Assembly (NCBI GenBank): GCA_026705025.1 | Contig: JAPPBN010000026.1 | Location: 280,091-344,090, forward strand | Source of the DNA: Bin125 sp026705025 | GTDB taxonomy: Bacteria; Chloroflexota; Dehalococcoidia; Bin125 | Reading direction: 5' to 3' | Length of the DNA: 64,000 nt | Shown here: positions 1-8,003 of the stretch, piece after piece | How positions within the stretch are numbered: position 1 is the stretch's first letter | Layout of the letters: each line of letters starts with the position of its first letter | The notes under the pieces: model-generated | Seen by the model: only the letters and a program-made list of their open reading frames with translations | Told to the model about the DNA's origin: nothing | Databases searched by the model: none | Translations under genes and position numbers: made by a program

Positions 1-1
1 T

Positions 2-1072
2 GGTCTCGAACCAACGGCCGATGGCATGGCGTTCATGGTCTTCCAGATGATGTTCGCGATCATCACGCCGGCCCTGATCACCGGCGCGTTCGTCGAGCGC
101 ATCTCGTTCAAGGCGCTGCTCGTCTTCACGGTGCTCTGGATCACCGTCGTCTACGCGCCGCTCTGTCACTGGGTCTGGCACGGCGACGGCTGGTTGTTCC
201 AGCTCGAAGCGCTGGACTTCGCCGGCGGCACCGTGGTCCACATCAACGCCGGGGCAGCGGCATTGGCCGGCGCCCTGTTCGTCGGACGCCGCCGCGATTC
301 AGTCGCGGAGACCCGGCCGCACGACGTGTCCAAGGTTGTGCTTGGCGCGGGATTGCTGTGGTTCGGCTGGTTCGGGTTCAACGCCGGTTCAGCTCTTGCC
401 GCCAACGAGTCAGCCATTAACGCATTCGTGCAGACGCAAATCTCCGCCGCCGGCGGTCTGCTCGCCTGGACGTTCCTGTCATGGCGGTACACAGGGCATC
501 CTTCGATCATTGGCGCGGCGACCGGCGCGGTGGCCGGTTTGGTGGCGATCACGCCTGCAGCCGGCGCTGTAGGCCTTTGGCCGGCGACCGATGGCTACCT
601 CAACTTCTTCCCCGCGCTCTGCATCGGAGTGGTCGCCTCGATCCTCGGCTTCTACGCCGTGCGGCTGCTGCACAACTGGCGCGACATGGACGACACTCTC
701 GATGTCTTTGCAGTTCACGGCGTCGGTGGCATGTGGGGCGCGCTGGCGATTGGCATCTTTGCCGTCGCCGAGGTGACCGGTGGAGCGAACGGGTTCATCG
801 GCGGCAGCGCCGATCTGATCTGGCGTCAGCTCATCGGCGTGTTAGCCGCGCTTGCCTGGTCGTTCGTCTTGTCCTCGGTCCTGTTCATCGTTGTCCAGAA
901 GCTCATGCCGCTCCGAGTCGATGAGACGGAAGAGATGATCGGACTCGACCGCAGCACGCATGGCGAACCAGCCTACGAGTTCGACGAGATCGGCTTTGGT
1001 TGGGACGCCAGCGATACGATTGACGAGGAAATCCCCTCCGGAACGGAAGCGCTGAAGAGGTTGCTGTCATGA
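2..1072 (+). CDS. amt: Ammonium transporter (Amt/MEP/Rh family), 5' end outside the window
   Basis: This is an inner-membrane channel for ammonium/ammonia. The reading frame is open from the first bases and reads GLEPTADGMAFMVFQMMFAI before the first Met, so the gene starts upstream of the window. The visible part has many hydrophobic helices and family motifs such as ITPALITGAF near the start, WFGWFGFNAGSAL in the middle and HGVGGMWGALAIGIF later. The last 45 or so residues form a charged cytoplasmic tail. The stop codon overlaps the start of the P-II gene (ATGA), which implies translational coupling and is the usual amt-glnK arrangement. Membrane transporter identity is certain; the N-terminal third cannot be assessed. 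Confidence 0.97.
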   Translation, partial: GLEPTADGMAFMVFQMMFAIITPALITGAFVERISFKALLVFTVLWITVVYAPLCHWVWHGDGWLFQLEALDFAGGTVVHINAGAAALAGALFVGRRRDSVAETRPHDVSKVVLGAGLLWFGWFGFNAGSALAANESAINAFVQTQISAAGGLLAWTFLSWRYTGHPSIIGAATGAVAGLVAITPAAGAVGLWPATDGYLNFFPALCIGVVASILGFYAVRLLHNWRDMDDTLDVFAVHGVGGMWGALAIGIFAVAEVTGGANGFIGGSADLIWRQLIGVLAALAWSFVLSSVLFIVVQKLMPLRVDETEEMIGLDRSTHGEPAYEFDEIGFGWDASDTIDEEIPSGTEALKRLLS

Positions 1073-1410
1073 AAAAGATCGAAGCAATCGTCCGGCCCGA
1101 GTCGCTGGAACCGGTCAAGCGCCAGCTGATCGAAGCGGGAATCACCGGCTTGCACGTCGAGCGGGTGGCCGGCCACGGCTACCAGGGCGGCGTCGTGCAG
1201 GCCGGCCGCGGCGGACAGTTCTACACCGTCGACATGATCCCCAAGGTGAAGATCATCACCGTCATTTCGGACTTCAACGTGGAGCCGGCGATCGAGGCGA
1301 TCATCGCCGGCGCACGCTCCGACCGCACCGGAGACGGCAAGATCTTCGTCACCGATGTCGAAGAGGCCGTCCGAGTCCGAACCGGGGAACGCGGCCGCGA
1401 GGTCCTGTGA
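1069..1410 (+). CDS. glnB: Nitrogen regulatory protein P-II
   Basis: This 113-residue P-II signal protein binds ATP/ADP and 2-oxoglutarate and blocks the adjacent Amt channel when nitrogen is plentiful. It starts MKKIEAIVRP, has the C-terminal signature TGDGKIFVTDVEEAVRVRTGE and ends close to the normal family length. Aligned to E. coli GlnB, the T-loop (about residues 37-55) is one residue longer and divergent, but a tyrosine (Tyr52) still occupies the uridylylation position in FYTVDMIPKVK. The four-base overlap with amt suggests it works as a GlnK-type partner. Whether Tyr52 is modified cannot be told, because no GlnD is visible here. Confidence 0.96.
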   Translation: MKKIEAIVRPESLEPVKRQLIEAGITGLHVERVAGHGYQGGVVQAGRGGQFYTVDMIPKVKIITVISDFNVEPAIEAIIAGARSDRTGDGKIFVTDVEEAVRVRTGERGREVL

Positions 1411-1420
1411 TACCAGACAT

Positions 1421-1451
1421 CGTCATATCCGCGCCGAGCGCGGGTATGACG
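1421..1451. repeat. Short palindromic intergenic repeat (CGTCAT...ATGACG family)
   Basis: This is a 31-bp imperfect palindrome that begins CGTCATATCCGCG and ends CGCGGGTATGACG. It lies between the convergent ends of glnB and the CoA-transferase gene and could fold as a shared transcription terminator. The same right end recurs at 14656-14668 and 45010-45022, so it belongs to a dispersed family and is not a unique site. Confidence 0.75.
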
Positions 1452-1462
1452 ATGCGCGCCCT

Positions 1463-4027
1463 CTAGAAGATGACCTGTTCGATCAGCAGCTCCACATAGC
1501 GCTCGTCGTCGACTCCGAATTCTCCCTTGAGGATTTCTTCGGAATGCTCCCCGAGTCCGGGCGACGGACGCGAGCCCAGGCGCTCTCCGTTCCAGGTGAA
1601 TGGCTGGTGCTGGGTGATGAACGGCACGTCGCCTCGGTCGTAGCGGAAGAAGAGGCTCTCTGCGCCCGCGTCGTGGACCGCGAGGTCCGCGGCCGTTTCA
1701 GCCGGCGAGGCAGGGATGCCGCGCGCCTGCAGCATTGAGGAGGCCTCCCAGACTTCATGCTGCGACGACCACGCCGAGAGCGCCGCTTCGATTTCGTCTT
1801 CTGAGCGTTTGCGTCCTTCAAGAGTCAGCAGATCACTCCGCTCCGCGAGATCGCTGCGGCCGATCAGGTCGCAGAGTTCTCGCCACTCGCGACGGTTGCG
1901 GACGGCGACTGCCAGCCAGGAGTCGTCGCCCGACGCCGGGAACAGCCCGTGCGGACAGTACTCAGTCGAGCGGTTGCCGATTCGGGGCGTGTCGACGCCG
2001 TTGATCAGGGCGTCCATCAGCTCGTGATCGAGCAGATGGACGGCGGCCTCGTACTGGGCGATCTCGATTTGCTGTCCTTCGCCGGTGCGCTCGCGGTGGA
2101 TGAGAGCCGAAATCAACAGCGAAGTTGCAATCGGCGCCAGGGTGAAGTCGGTGTGCAGCGTGCCAATGCCAATCGGCGCGCGATCGGGTTGTCCCGTGTG
2201 TCCGGCAACGCCGGACAGCGCTGTCACGCCGTTTCCGATTCCGCGGTACGACTTCTTCGGCCCGAAGGTGCCCATCACGGGGAAGGACGCGTAGATCAGG
2301 TCGGGCTTGTGCTCCCGCAGTTCGTCGTAGGTCAGGTGGAACTTCTCCATCGCGCCGGGAGCGAAGTTGTTTGTGACCAGATCGAAGTGCGGCAGCATCT
2401 CGATGATCAGCTCTCGCGTCTTCGGATGATGCAGATTGAGGGTCAGTGAGCGCTTGTCGGTGTTGGTGTCGTTGAAGAACGCGCCCGTGTCGATCGTGAA
2501 GCCCTCGGGCGGATGGGAGAATTCTCGGACCGTGTCGATGCCGGAGACCGATTCGATTTTGATCACGTCGGCGCCCAGGTTGGCCAGCATCTCGGTGATC
2601 AGTGGGCCGGCTGCCATCCAGCAGAAGTCGAGTACGCGCACGCCTTCGAGCGGCAGCCTGGTGGCGGGTCGCGGTTGAATGGCGATCGGCGAGCGCTCAA
2701 ACGGTTCAGACGGCGCCTGGCTGGTGGGTCGTTCGCCTTTGACGACGCCGAGTTCGATCAGATCGTTGATCTGCTTGCCCGACAACCCGCCGAGCTCATG
2801 CAGGACAGCGACCGAGTGTTCTCCGAGGCCAGGAGCGGCACGAGGCGTCGTCTCGAGGCGGGTTGAGCGGTACGGAGTACGAGGCAACGGCAACGTTCGG
2901 TTCAGCACAGGATGCTCGACCTGCGGGAAGAAGCCGCGCTCGTGCAAATGCTCGTCGGCAGCGATGTCGAGACCGGTCTGCACCGGCAGGGCAAGGTCGG
3001 TGTTTCGTTGCGCCCGTTCAATCAGCGCGTCTCGCTCCTGCGCCTTGCAGAATCGAGTGACGAATTCCTGCATTTCCACCTGGTGGGTGATTCGATACGA
3101 CGGCTCGCTCCACGGCTCCCCGATTAGCTGATCGTCGCCGGTCACCTCGGCATACCACTCCGGGAATGCCTGCCAGGTCAGGTTTGTCGGCGACTGCAGG
3201 TACGTGACCCAGAGCCCATTGGCGGTTTCGAAGGTCACGCCGGGAGTGTCGATGAAGACGATCTCGCCGCTCTCAAACTCGCCCGACTCGAACGAGCCGG
3301 GACCTCGCCCAACGATCGGGTAGCGCAATCCACCGGTCCCCGTCCGCTCCGCGACCATCCCGTGCCAGTTGTAGAGATTCGGATTGGCGGCCTGGATGAT
3401 CGTCGAGATCACCGCCTCTTGCAGTGAGATCGTGGATGAGACCGCCGGACCACCCTGGGCTCGCTGGAAGATCGACGCCACCGCCGCCGCGACCGCGAGG
3501 TTGGACGACTGCTTGTAACCCAGCTTGCCGGCGGGATAATCGGGGGCGATGTCGGGGAATCCATTGCAGACCAGTTGACTGCCGGCCGCCATCGCGATCA
3601 GGTCGGTCACTTGCTCCGACGGATCGTTGCGGCGGAAGATGACATCGATGACCGACGGTCCATCGTCTCGCTGCGCCGACTCATGCAGGCCCTGGATGAA
3701 CCGCGCCGCCATTGGAGACTTCTCGAGCGGCGCGATCACGACATCGCTCTGCGAAGCGATCTGTTCAATGATGTCCCACGACTCAGCGGCGTTGAGATCG
3801 AGCGCCAGCGACTCCTTGCCCTGGTTGTAGAGCAGATGCCGCAGCGCGCGCTCATTGCCCGGTTCGCCGTCGACCCACGGTCCAACCCGGCGAATCCGAT
3901 CGCCGTTGGCCGACTCGATCCGGACCACACGCGCGCCAAGATCGGCGAGGTAGCGGCCCGCGCTGATCATCGGCTCGTCGGCCAAATCAAGCACGATGGC
4001 GCCGCTCAGAGGCAGTGATTTAGTCAT
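1463..4027 (-). CDS. Double-domain family III CoA-transferase (CaiB/BaiF)
   Basis: The 854-residue protein contains two CaiB/BaiF domains, about residues 1-440 and 457-854, where single-domain relatives have about 400. Such enzymes move CoA between acyl-CoA donors and carboxylic acids. The second domain opens LPLEGVRVLDFCWMAAGP and has an aspartate (Asp627, in LHTDFT) exactly 22 residues before the Gly of RERTGEG, the spacing of the catalytic Asp. The first domain has the fold hallmarks, but the equivalent stretch (LGYKQSSNLAVAAAV) has no Asp, so it is probably inactive or structural. The frame is open 85 codons further upstream; the start at 4027 was chosen because the conserved domain begins there and the upstream codons overlap the cyclase gene. 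It follows that gene by 26 bp and is probably cotranscribed. Confidence 0.92.
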   Translation of the reverse strand: MTKSLPLSGAIVLDLADEPMISAGRYLADLGARVVRIESANGDRIRRVGPWVDGEPGNERALRHLLYNQGKESLALDLNAAESWDIIEQIASQSDVVIAPLEKSPMAARFIQGLHESAQRDDGPSVIDVIFRRNDPSEQVTDLIAMAAGSQLVCNGFPDIAPDYPAGKLGYKQSSNLAVAAAVASIFQRAQGGPAVSSTISLQEAVISTIIQAANPNLYNWHGMVAERTGTGGLRYPIVGRGPGSFESGEFESGEIVFIDTPGVTFETANGLWVTYLQSPTNLTWQAFPEWYAEVTGDDQLIGEPWSEPSYRITHQVEMQEFVTRFCKAQERDALIERAQRNTDLALPVQTGLDIAADEHLHERGFFPQVEHPVLNRTLPLPRTPYRSTRLETTPRAAPGLGEHSVAVLHELGGLSGKQINDLIELGVVKGERPTSQAPSEPFERSPIAIQPRPATRLPLEGVRVLDFCWMAAGPLITEMLANLGADVIKIESVSGIDTVREFSHPPEGFTIDTGAFFNDTNTDKRSLTLNLHHPKTRELIIEMLPHFDLVTNNFAPGAMEKFHLTYDELREHKPDLIYASFPVMGTFGPKKSYRGIGNGVTALSGVAGHTGQPDRAPIGIGTLHTDFTLAPIATSLLISALIHRERTGEGQQIEIAQYEAAVHLLDHELMDALINGVDTPRIGNRSTEYCPHGLFPASGDDSWLAVAVRNRREWRELCDLIGRSDLAERSDLLTLEGRKRSEDEIEAALSAWSSQHEVWEASSMLQARGIPASPAETAADLAVHDAGAESLFFRYDRGDVPFITQHQPFTWNGERLGSRPSPGLGEHSEEILKGEFGVDDERYVELLIEQVIF

Positions 4028-4053
4028 GGATTTCCTCTTCCAACGCCCACGAG

Positions 4054-4989
4054 TCAGAACATGGCAATCGGATTGATTGGCGACGCCGTGCCGCCGACCA
4101 GGCGCAGCGGCGCGATCGTGAGCAGGAACTCCCAGCGATTGCGCTCGGCGCAGGCCTCGGCCACCGGGCCAAGTCTCGCATTGTCGATCAGATGGACGCC
4201 CATGTACGTGATGATGATGTGGTGAATCGGCAGCGGTGAGTCCTCGATGTTCGACGGCACCATGTCGGAGACGCCGTCGCAACCGAGGATGGCCACCTCG
4301 CGCTCGCGGATCCAGGGCAACGTCTCCATCAACAGACCGGCCATGCCGCTGAACGGCGGCCAGGCGCCTTCGGCCTCGCGTCGCGTGTCCCGGCCAGTGC
4401 GGACCAGCAAGATGTCTCCAGAACGAACCCTGACACCCTGAGCGGCCTCGGCTGCTTCAAGGTCGGCCACCGAGATCCCTTCGCCCAGTTCCAACCAGTC
4501 GACGCCCCTGACTCGCGCGATATCGAGCAGCACCCCGCGGGTGGAAATTCCTTGTTCGAGGCACATGATTGAGTTCTTCACGGCGCCCGTTGAGAGCACG
4601 TCCGTCGCCGGGAAGCCGTTGTACATTTTGCCGTCGTCGAGGATGTGGCAGAGCGCGTCGATGTGCGTGTTGGCCATGCCGTGCGGCGAGATCATGAAGC
4701 CGTCGCCGGTCGCCTCCAGCCCTCGCAGCCCGCCCAGACCGCTGACATCGCCTGCGCCGGTCATGAAGTGCGTCACCGGCGTCGGATTGTCGGCCGCCGG
4801 CGTCTTGGCCAACTCGAGCGCGCAACTCACCGTCACGCCGTCGGACACCAGCGCCGCCGCCGCGGCAGAGACTTCGGGCGTGATGAAGTTCAGCGCCCCG
4901 CGCTCGTCCTCGGGTCCCCAGCGTCCCCAGTTCGAGAGTTGCTGCGCCAACGCATCGACATCCGCGCGAGTTCCAGTCTGGGTGGCCAT
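4054..4989 (-). CDS. Cyclase-family (kynurenine formamidase-like) metal-dependent hydrolase
   Basis: This 311-residue protein belongs to the COG1878 'cyclase' family, whose characterised members hydrolyse amides, lactones or isatin with a bound divalent metal. The diagnostic metal motif appears as NTHIDALCHI, the long-family version of HxGTHxDxPxH. The open frame continues 50 codons upstream; the start MATQTGTRAD at 4989 was preferred because an AAAGGAA ribosome site precedes it and the upstream residues look non-coding. It leads a minus-strand unit with the double CoA-transferase and is divergent from the MFS operon at 5194. The substrate is unknown; the partner suggests an organic acid or amide fed into CoA-thioester metabolism. 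Confidence 0.9.
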   Translation of the reverse strand: MATQTGTRADVDALAQQLSNWGRWGPEDERGALNFITPEVSAAAAALVSDGVTVSCALELAKTPAADNPTPVTHFMTGAGDVSGLGGLRGLEATGDGFMISPHGMANTHIDALCHILDDGKMYNGFPATDVLSTGAVKNSIMCLEQGISTRGVLLDIARVRGVDWLELGEGISVADLEAAEAAQGVRVRSGDILLVRTGRDTRREAEGAWPPFSGMAGLLMETLPWIREREVAILGCDGVSDMVPSNIEDSPLPIHHIIITYMGVHLIDNARLGPVAEACAERNRWEFLLTIAPLRLVGGTASPINPIAMF

Positions 4990-5090
4990 CGTCGAGTTCC
5001 TTTCCAGGCAGCGCTTGCTGCGTTGCAGAGTGTCGGGCAATCGGCTGGCAGTATGCCAGAGCGCAGACCATCGCGTGCTCGGCAGATACA

Positions 5091-5105
5091 GTGACCTGCG
5101 GTCAC
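5091..5105. promoter_or_regulatory. Perfect inverted repeat in divergent promoter region (putative operator)
   Basis: The sequence GTGACC-TGC-GGTCAC is a perfect palindrome, and its flanks TACA and CTGTA extend the symmetry with one bulged base. It lies about 100 bp from both the cyclase start (4989) and the first MFS start (5194), where a repressor or activator could control both divergent units. No regulator gene lies next to it. Confidence 0.5.
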
Positions 5106-5193
5106 CTGTACCGATTCGAGCCGACCGACAGCGCGTCATCAGGCATCGGACGGCGCTCAGCGGGCATGGGAGGCTTCAGGAGGAAGACCCCGC

Positions 5194-6597
5194 GTGCTGC
5201 CCGCGCTCTTCGGATCCGACCGCAAGATCTTCTACGGCTGGTACATCGTCGCCGCCGGCATCGTGATCAACATGCTGATGGGCGGGCTGATCATGCACGC
5301 CTTTCACTTCTATGTAGCCGAACTCAAGGCCGAGTTCCTCTGGCCGGCCACGATCTTCGGCCTGGCCTTCATGATCACCAGGATCGAATCGGGCGTGCTC
5401 GGACCCGTTCAGGGTTGGCTGATCGACCGCTTCGGTCCGCAGACAATGATGCGCCTCGGGATCGCGTCAACCACGATCGGCCTGCTCGCGTTCTCCCAGT
5501 TGAACAGCCAGGCCACGTTCATTGGGTTCTACTTCATCGTCGCGATCGGCGCATCAGTCGGGGGGTTCATGACCGTGTCGGTCGCCGTGGTGACCTGGTT
5601 CGAGCGACTCAGGTCGCGCGCCCTGGGCTACATGTCCACCGGTTTCGCATTCGGCGGATTCCTCGCGTTGCCGGTGGGACTGATGATCACCGAGATCGGC
5701 TGGCGCTGGTCGGCGCTTCTATCGGCGGTTGTGTTATTCAGCGTCGGCCAGAGCCTCGCCTTCCTGTTTGTTCGCCGTCCCGAGGATCGCGGTCTTGTCA
5801 AAGATGGCGAGGCGGCGTCAGCTCGGGACGAGACGCACGACGGCCAGGCCGCCAGCGCCCGGACACCCGCCAGCGCGCATCGTCATCGCGACTTCACCGC
5901 TCGCGAAGCGCTGCGGACGCGGGCATTCTGGGGTCTGGCACTCGCTCATGGTGCGCCACTCCTGGTCGTCTCCGGGGTCTTCGTCCACTTCACTCTGTTA
6001 GTTGTCGAGATCGAAGGACTCACGGCATTTCACGCCGGTATCGCCTACACCGTGATGAACGTCGCGCAACTCGTTGGCCAGCTCGTGATGGGCTATCTCG
6101 GCGACCGATTCTCCAAGCGCCTGCTGCTTGTCCCGGCCATGATCGGCCACTGTGCCGCTGCCGTACTGCTTGGTTTCGCTGTCTCTTACGAGGTCGTGCT
6201 GATCGCAGCGACGATCAACGGTCTGGCCTGGGGATCGCGTGCGCCGCTAATCACCGCGCTCCGCGCCGACTACTTCGGCGCATCCAACTTCGGCCAGATC
6301 ATGGGTTGGTCCTCGGTCGTGATGTCGACCTTTATGACCGTCGGCGGATTCCTCTCGGCCGTCCTCTACGACGCGACAGGCAGCTACGAGATCCCCTTCA
6401 TTGTGCTCGGACTGGGGGCATTGACCGGCGCGCTGTGGGTGCTGATGGCAAGCCGGCCGCGACTGCCGGGCGTCCGGGTCATGAGCGCCAGAGGACCGCT
6501 GCGTCGGGCCCAACCAATCGCCATGTTCCGGCCCAACCGGCCGTCCACCAGTCCGACGGTCCGCCGGGCCCCGCAGCGCGCCTCCCGCGATCGGTAA
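5194..6597 (+). CDS. MFS transporter, first of three tandem paralogues
   Basis: This 467-residue integral membrane protein of the major facilitator superfamily is predicted to have 12 helices. It begins at GTG, preceded by CAGGAGGA with good spacing. The first helix reads FYGWYIVAAGIVINMLMGG; the loop between helices 2 and 3 has GPVQGWLIDRFGPQ, the MFS motif A region; and the central loop contains the segment HRHRDFTAREALRTRAFWGLA that all three paralogues share. The type resembles monocarboxylate or oxalate/formate-like carriers, but the substrate is not known. The gene is 28 bp from the next paralogue, so the set is probably one transcript. The C-terminal tail of about 40 residues is basic and Pro/Arg-rich and likely disordered. 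Confidence 0.93.
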   Translation: MLPALFGSDRKIFYGWYIVAAGIVINMLMGGLIMHAFHFYVAELKAEFLWPATIFGLAFMITRIESGVLGPVQGWLIDRFGPQTMMRLGIASTTIGLLAFSQLNSQATFIGFYFIVAIGASVGGFMTVSVAVVTWFERLRSRALGYMSTGFAFGGFLALPVGLMITEIGWRWSALLSAVVLFSVGQSLAFLFVRRPEDRGLVKDGEAASARDETHDGQAASARTPASAHRHRDFTAREALRTRAFWGLALAHGAPLLVVSGVFVHFTLLVVEIEGLTAFHAGIAYTVMNVAQLVGQLVMGYLGDRFSKRLLLVPAMIGHCAAAVLLGFAVSYEVVLIAATINGLAWGSRAPLITALRADYFGASNFGQIMGWSSVVMSTFMTVGGFLSAVLYDATGSYEIPFIVLGLGALTGALWVLMASRPRLPGVRVMSARGPLRRAQPIAMFRPNRPSTSPTVRRAPQRASRDR

Positions 6598-6625
6598 CGA
6601 CTCCGCGATACCTGATACTGGGTCA

Positions 6626-7978
6626 ATGCGCTCGCGCTTCGATCCGCGCAACATCTTCTTCGGTTGGTACATCGTCGCCGCCGGCATGGTGATCAACATG
6701 CTGATCGGCGGACTGGTCTTCCACTCCTTCAGTTTCTATGTAGCTGAGCTCAAGGCAGAGTTCCTCTGGTCGGCCTCTCTGTTCGCTTTCGCCTTCACGC
6801 TGACCCGGGTTGAGAGCGGCGTGCTGGGACCGATCCAGGGCTGGCTGATTGACCGATTCAGTCCCAAGACGATGATTCGCTGGGGAGTCGGTTTGACGGC
6901 CGTTGGCATGCTCGCGTTCAGCCAACTCTGGGACCCGGGCAGCTTCATCGGGTTCTACTTCCTGATCTCGATTGGCGCCTCAGTGGGCGGGTTCATGACG
7001 ATCTCGGTCGTCACTGTGACCTGGTTCGAGCGGCTGCGTTCGCGGGCGCTCGGCTTCATGGCGATGGGATTCGGTCTGGGCGGGTTCTGGGCGCCTGTGG
7101 TGGGTTCGTTGATGGATGCGGTCGGCTGGCGCTGGACGGCGATCGGCACCGGCGTCCTGCTGATGGTCGTGGGACTCGCGCTGTCCTCGTTGTTTGTTCG
7201 TCATCCGCGAGACAAAGGCATGGAACCCGACGGCGGCCCGGCCAGCGGATCACGTCGCGACGGTTCCAGCGCGTCCGTCGCGGCCAGTCCGGAGAACGTG
7301 TACCGCCACCGAGACTTCACGGCCCGCGAGGCGCTGCGGACGCGGTCGTTCTGGGCGCTCGCGCTGGCGCACGGCGCGCCGCTGATGGTCGTGTCCGGGA
7401 TGATGGTGTACTTCGCGACCCGCGTACAGGAGATCGAAGGCCTCTCGGCCGCCGACGCCGGCCTCGCCTGGCTGGTGATGTCGGCTTGCCAACTCGTCGG
7501 TCAGCTGACGATGGGATATCTGGGAGATGTCATCTCGAAGCGGTTGATCCTGTACTTCTGCATGCTTGGTCACGGCGCCGCCGGTGTGTTGCTGGGGATC
7601 GCCGACAGCTATCTGCTGGTCATGCTTTGTTCTGTGGTCAATGGTCTGGCCTGGGGCGCGCGAGGACCGCTGATCACGGCACTTCGCGCGGACTACTTTG
7701 GCGCTTCCAGCTTTGGCCAGATCATGGGCTGGTCGTCGACCGTGATGATGCTGTTCATGGTGGCCGGCTCGCTGATCGTCGGCACGCTCCGCGATGTCAG
7801 CGGCGATTTCATGCTAGGTTTCCTCGTGGTCGGTATCGGGGCTGGCTCTGGAGTGCTGTGGGTCGCCATGGCAACACGCCCGCGGCTTGCCCTGGCCGTC
7901 GCCGCGGCACGGCGCCTGACACCGAGTTCGGCGCAACTCATCGCCGTTTCTCGTCCCAATCGCCCGGGAGGCGACTGA
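6626..7978 (+). CDS. MFS transporter, second tandem paralogue
   Basis: The 450-residue carrier is closely similar to the gene before it: FFGWYIVAAGMVINMLIGGL at the N-terminus, FYVAELKAEFLWSA after helix 1, GPIQGWLIDRFSPK in motif A, and RHRDFTAREALRTRSFWALA in the central loop. GPLITALRADYFGASSFGQI near residue 350 is nearly identical to the first copy. ATG is at 6626, 28 bp after the previous stop; no strong ribosome site is seen, so coupling to upstream translation is likely. Tandem duplication is clear. Divergence is greatest in the C-terminal tail and the hydrophilic central loop, so the copies may differ in substrate or form a multi-carrier set. Confidence 0.93.
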   Translation: MRSRFDPRNIFFGWYIVAAGMVINMLIGGLVFHSFSFYVAELKAEFLWSASLFAFAFTLTRVESGVLGPIQGWLIDRFSPKTMIRWGVGLTAVGMLAFSQLWDPGSFIGFYFLISIGASVGGFMTISVVTVTWFERLRSRALGFMAMGFGLGGFWAPVVGSLMDAVGWRWTAIGTGVLLMVVGLALSSLFVRHPRDKGMEPDGGPASGSRRDGSSASVAASPENVYRHRDFTAREALRTRSFWALALAHGAPLMVVSGMMVYFATRVQEIEGLSAADAGLAWLVMSACQLVGQLTMGYLGDVISKRLILYFCMLGHGAAGVLLGIADSYLLVMLCSVVNGLAWGARGPLITALRADYFGASSFGQIMGWSSTVMMLFMVAGSLIVGTLRDVSGDFMLGFLVVGIGAGSGVLWVAMATRPRLALAVAAARRLTPSSAQLIAVSRPNRPGGD

Positions 7979-8003
7979 GCCGACGCACGCTAGGTTGATC
8001 TGA

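Noticed and set aside
4028..4282. N-terminal extension of the double CoA-transferase up to 4282
   Set aside because: The extra 85 codons are antisense-like His/Arg-rich sequence overlapping the cyclase gene, and the CaiB fold starts at 4027.
5091..6692. A 533-codon plus-strand frame over the first MFS gene
   Set aside because: It overlaps the conserved MFS frame completely and gives an Arg-rich low-complexity translation with no family features.
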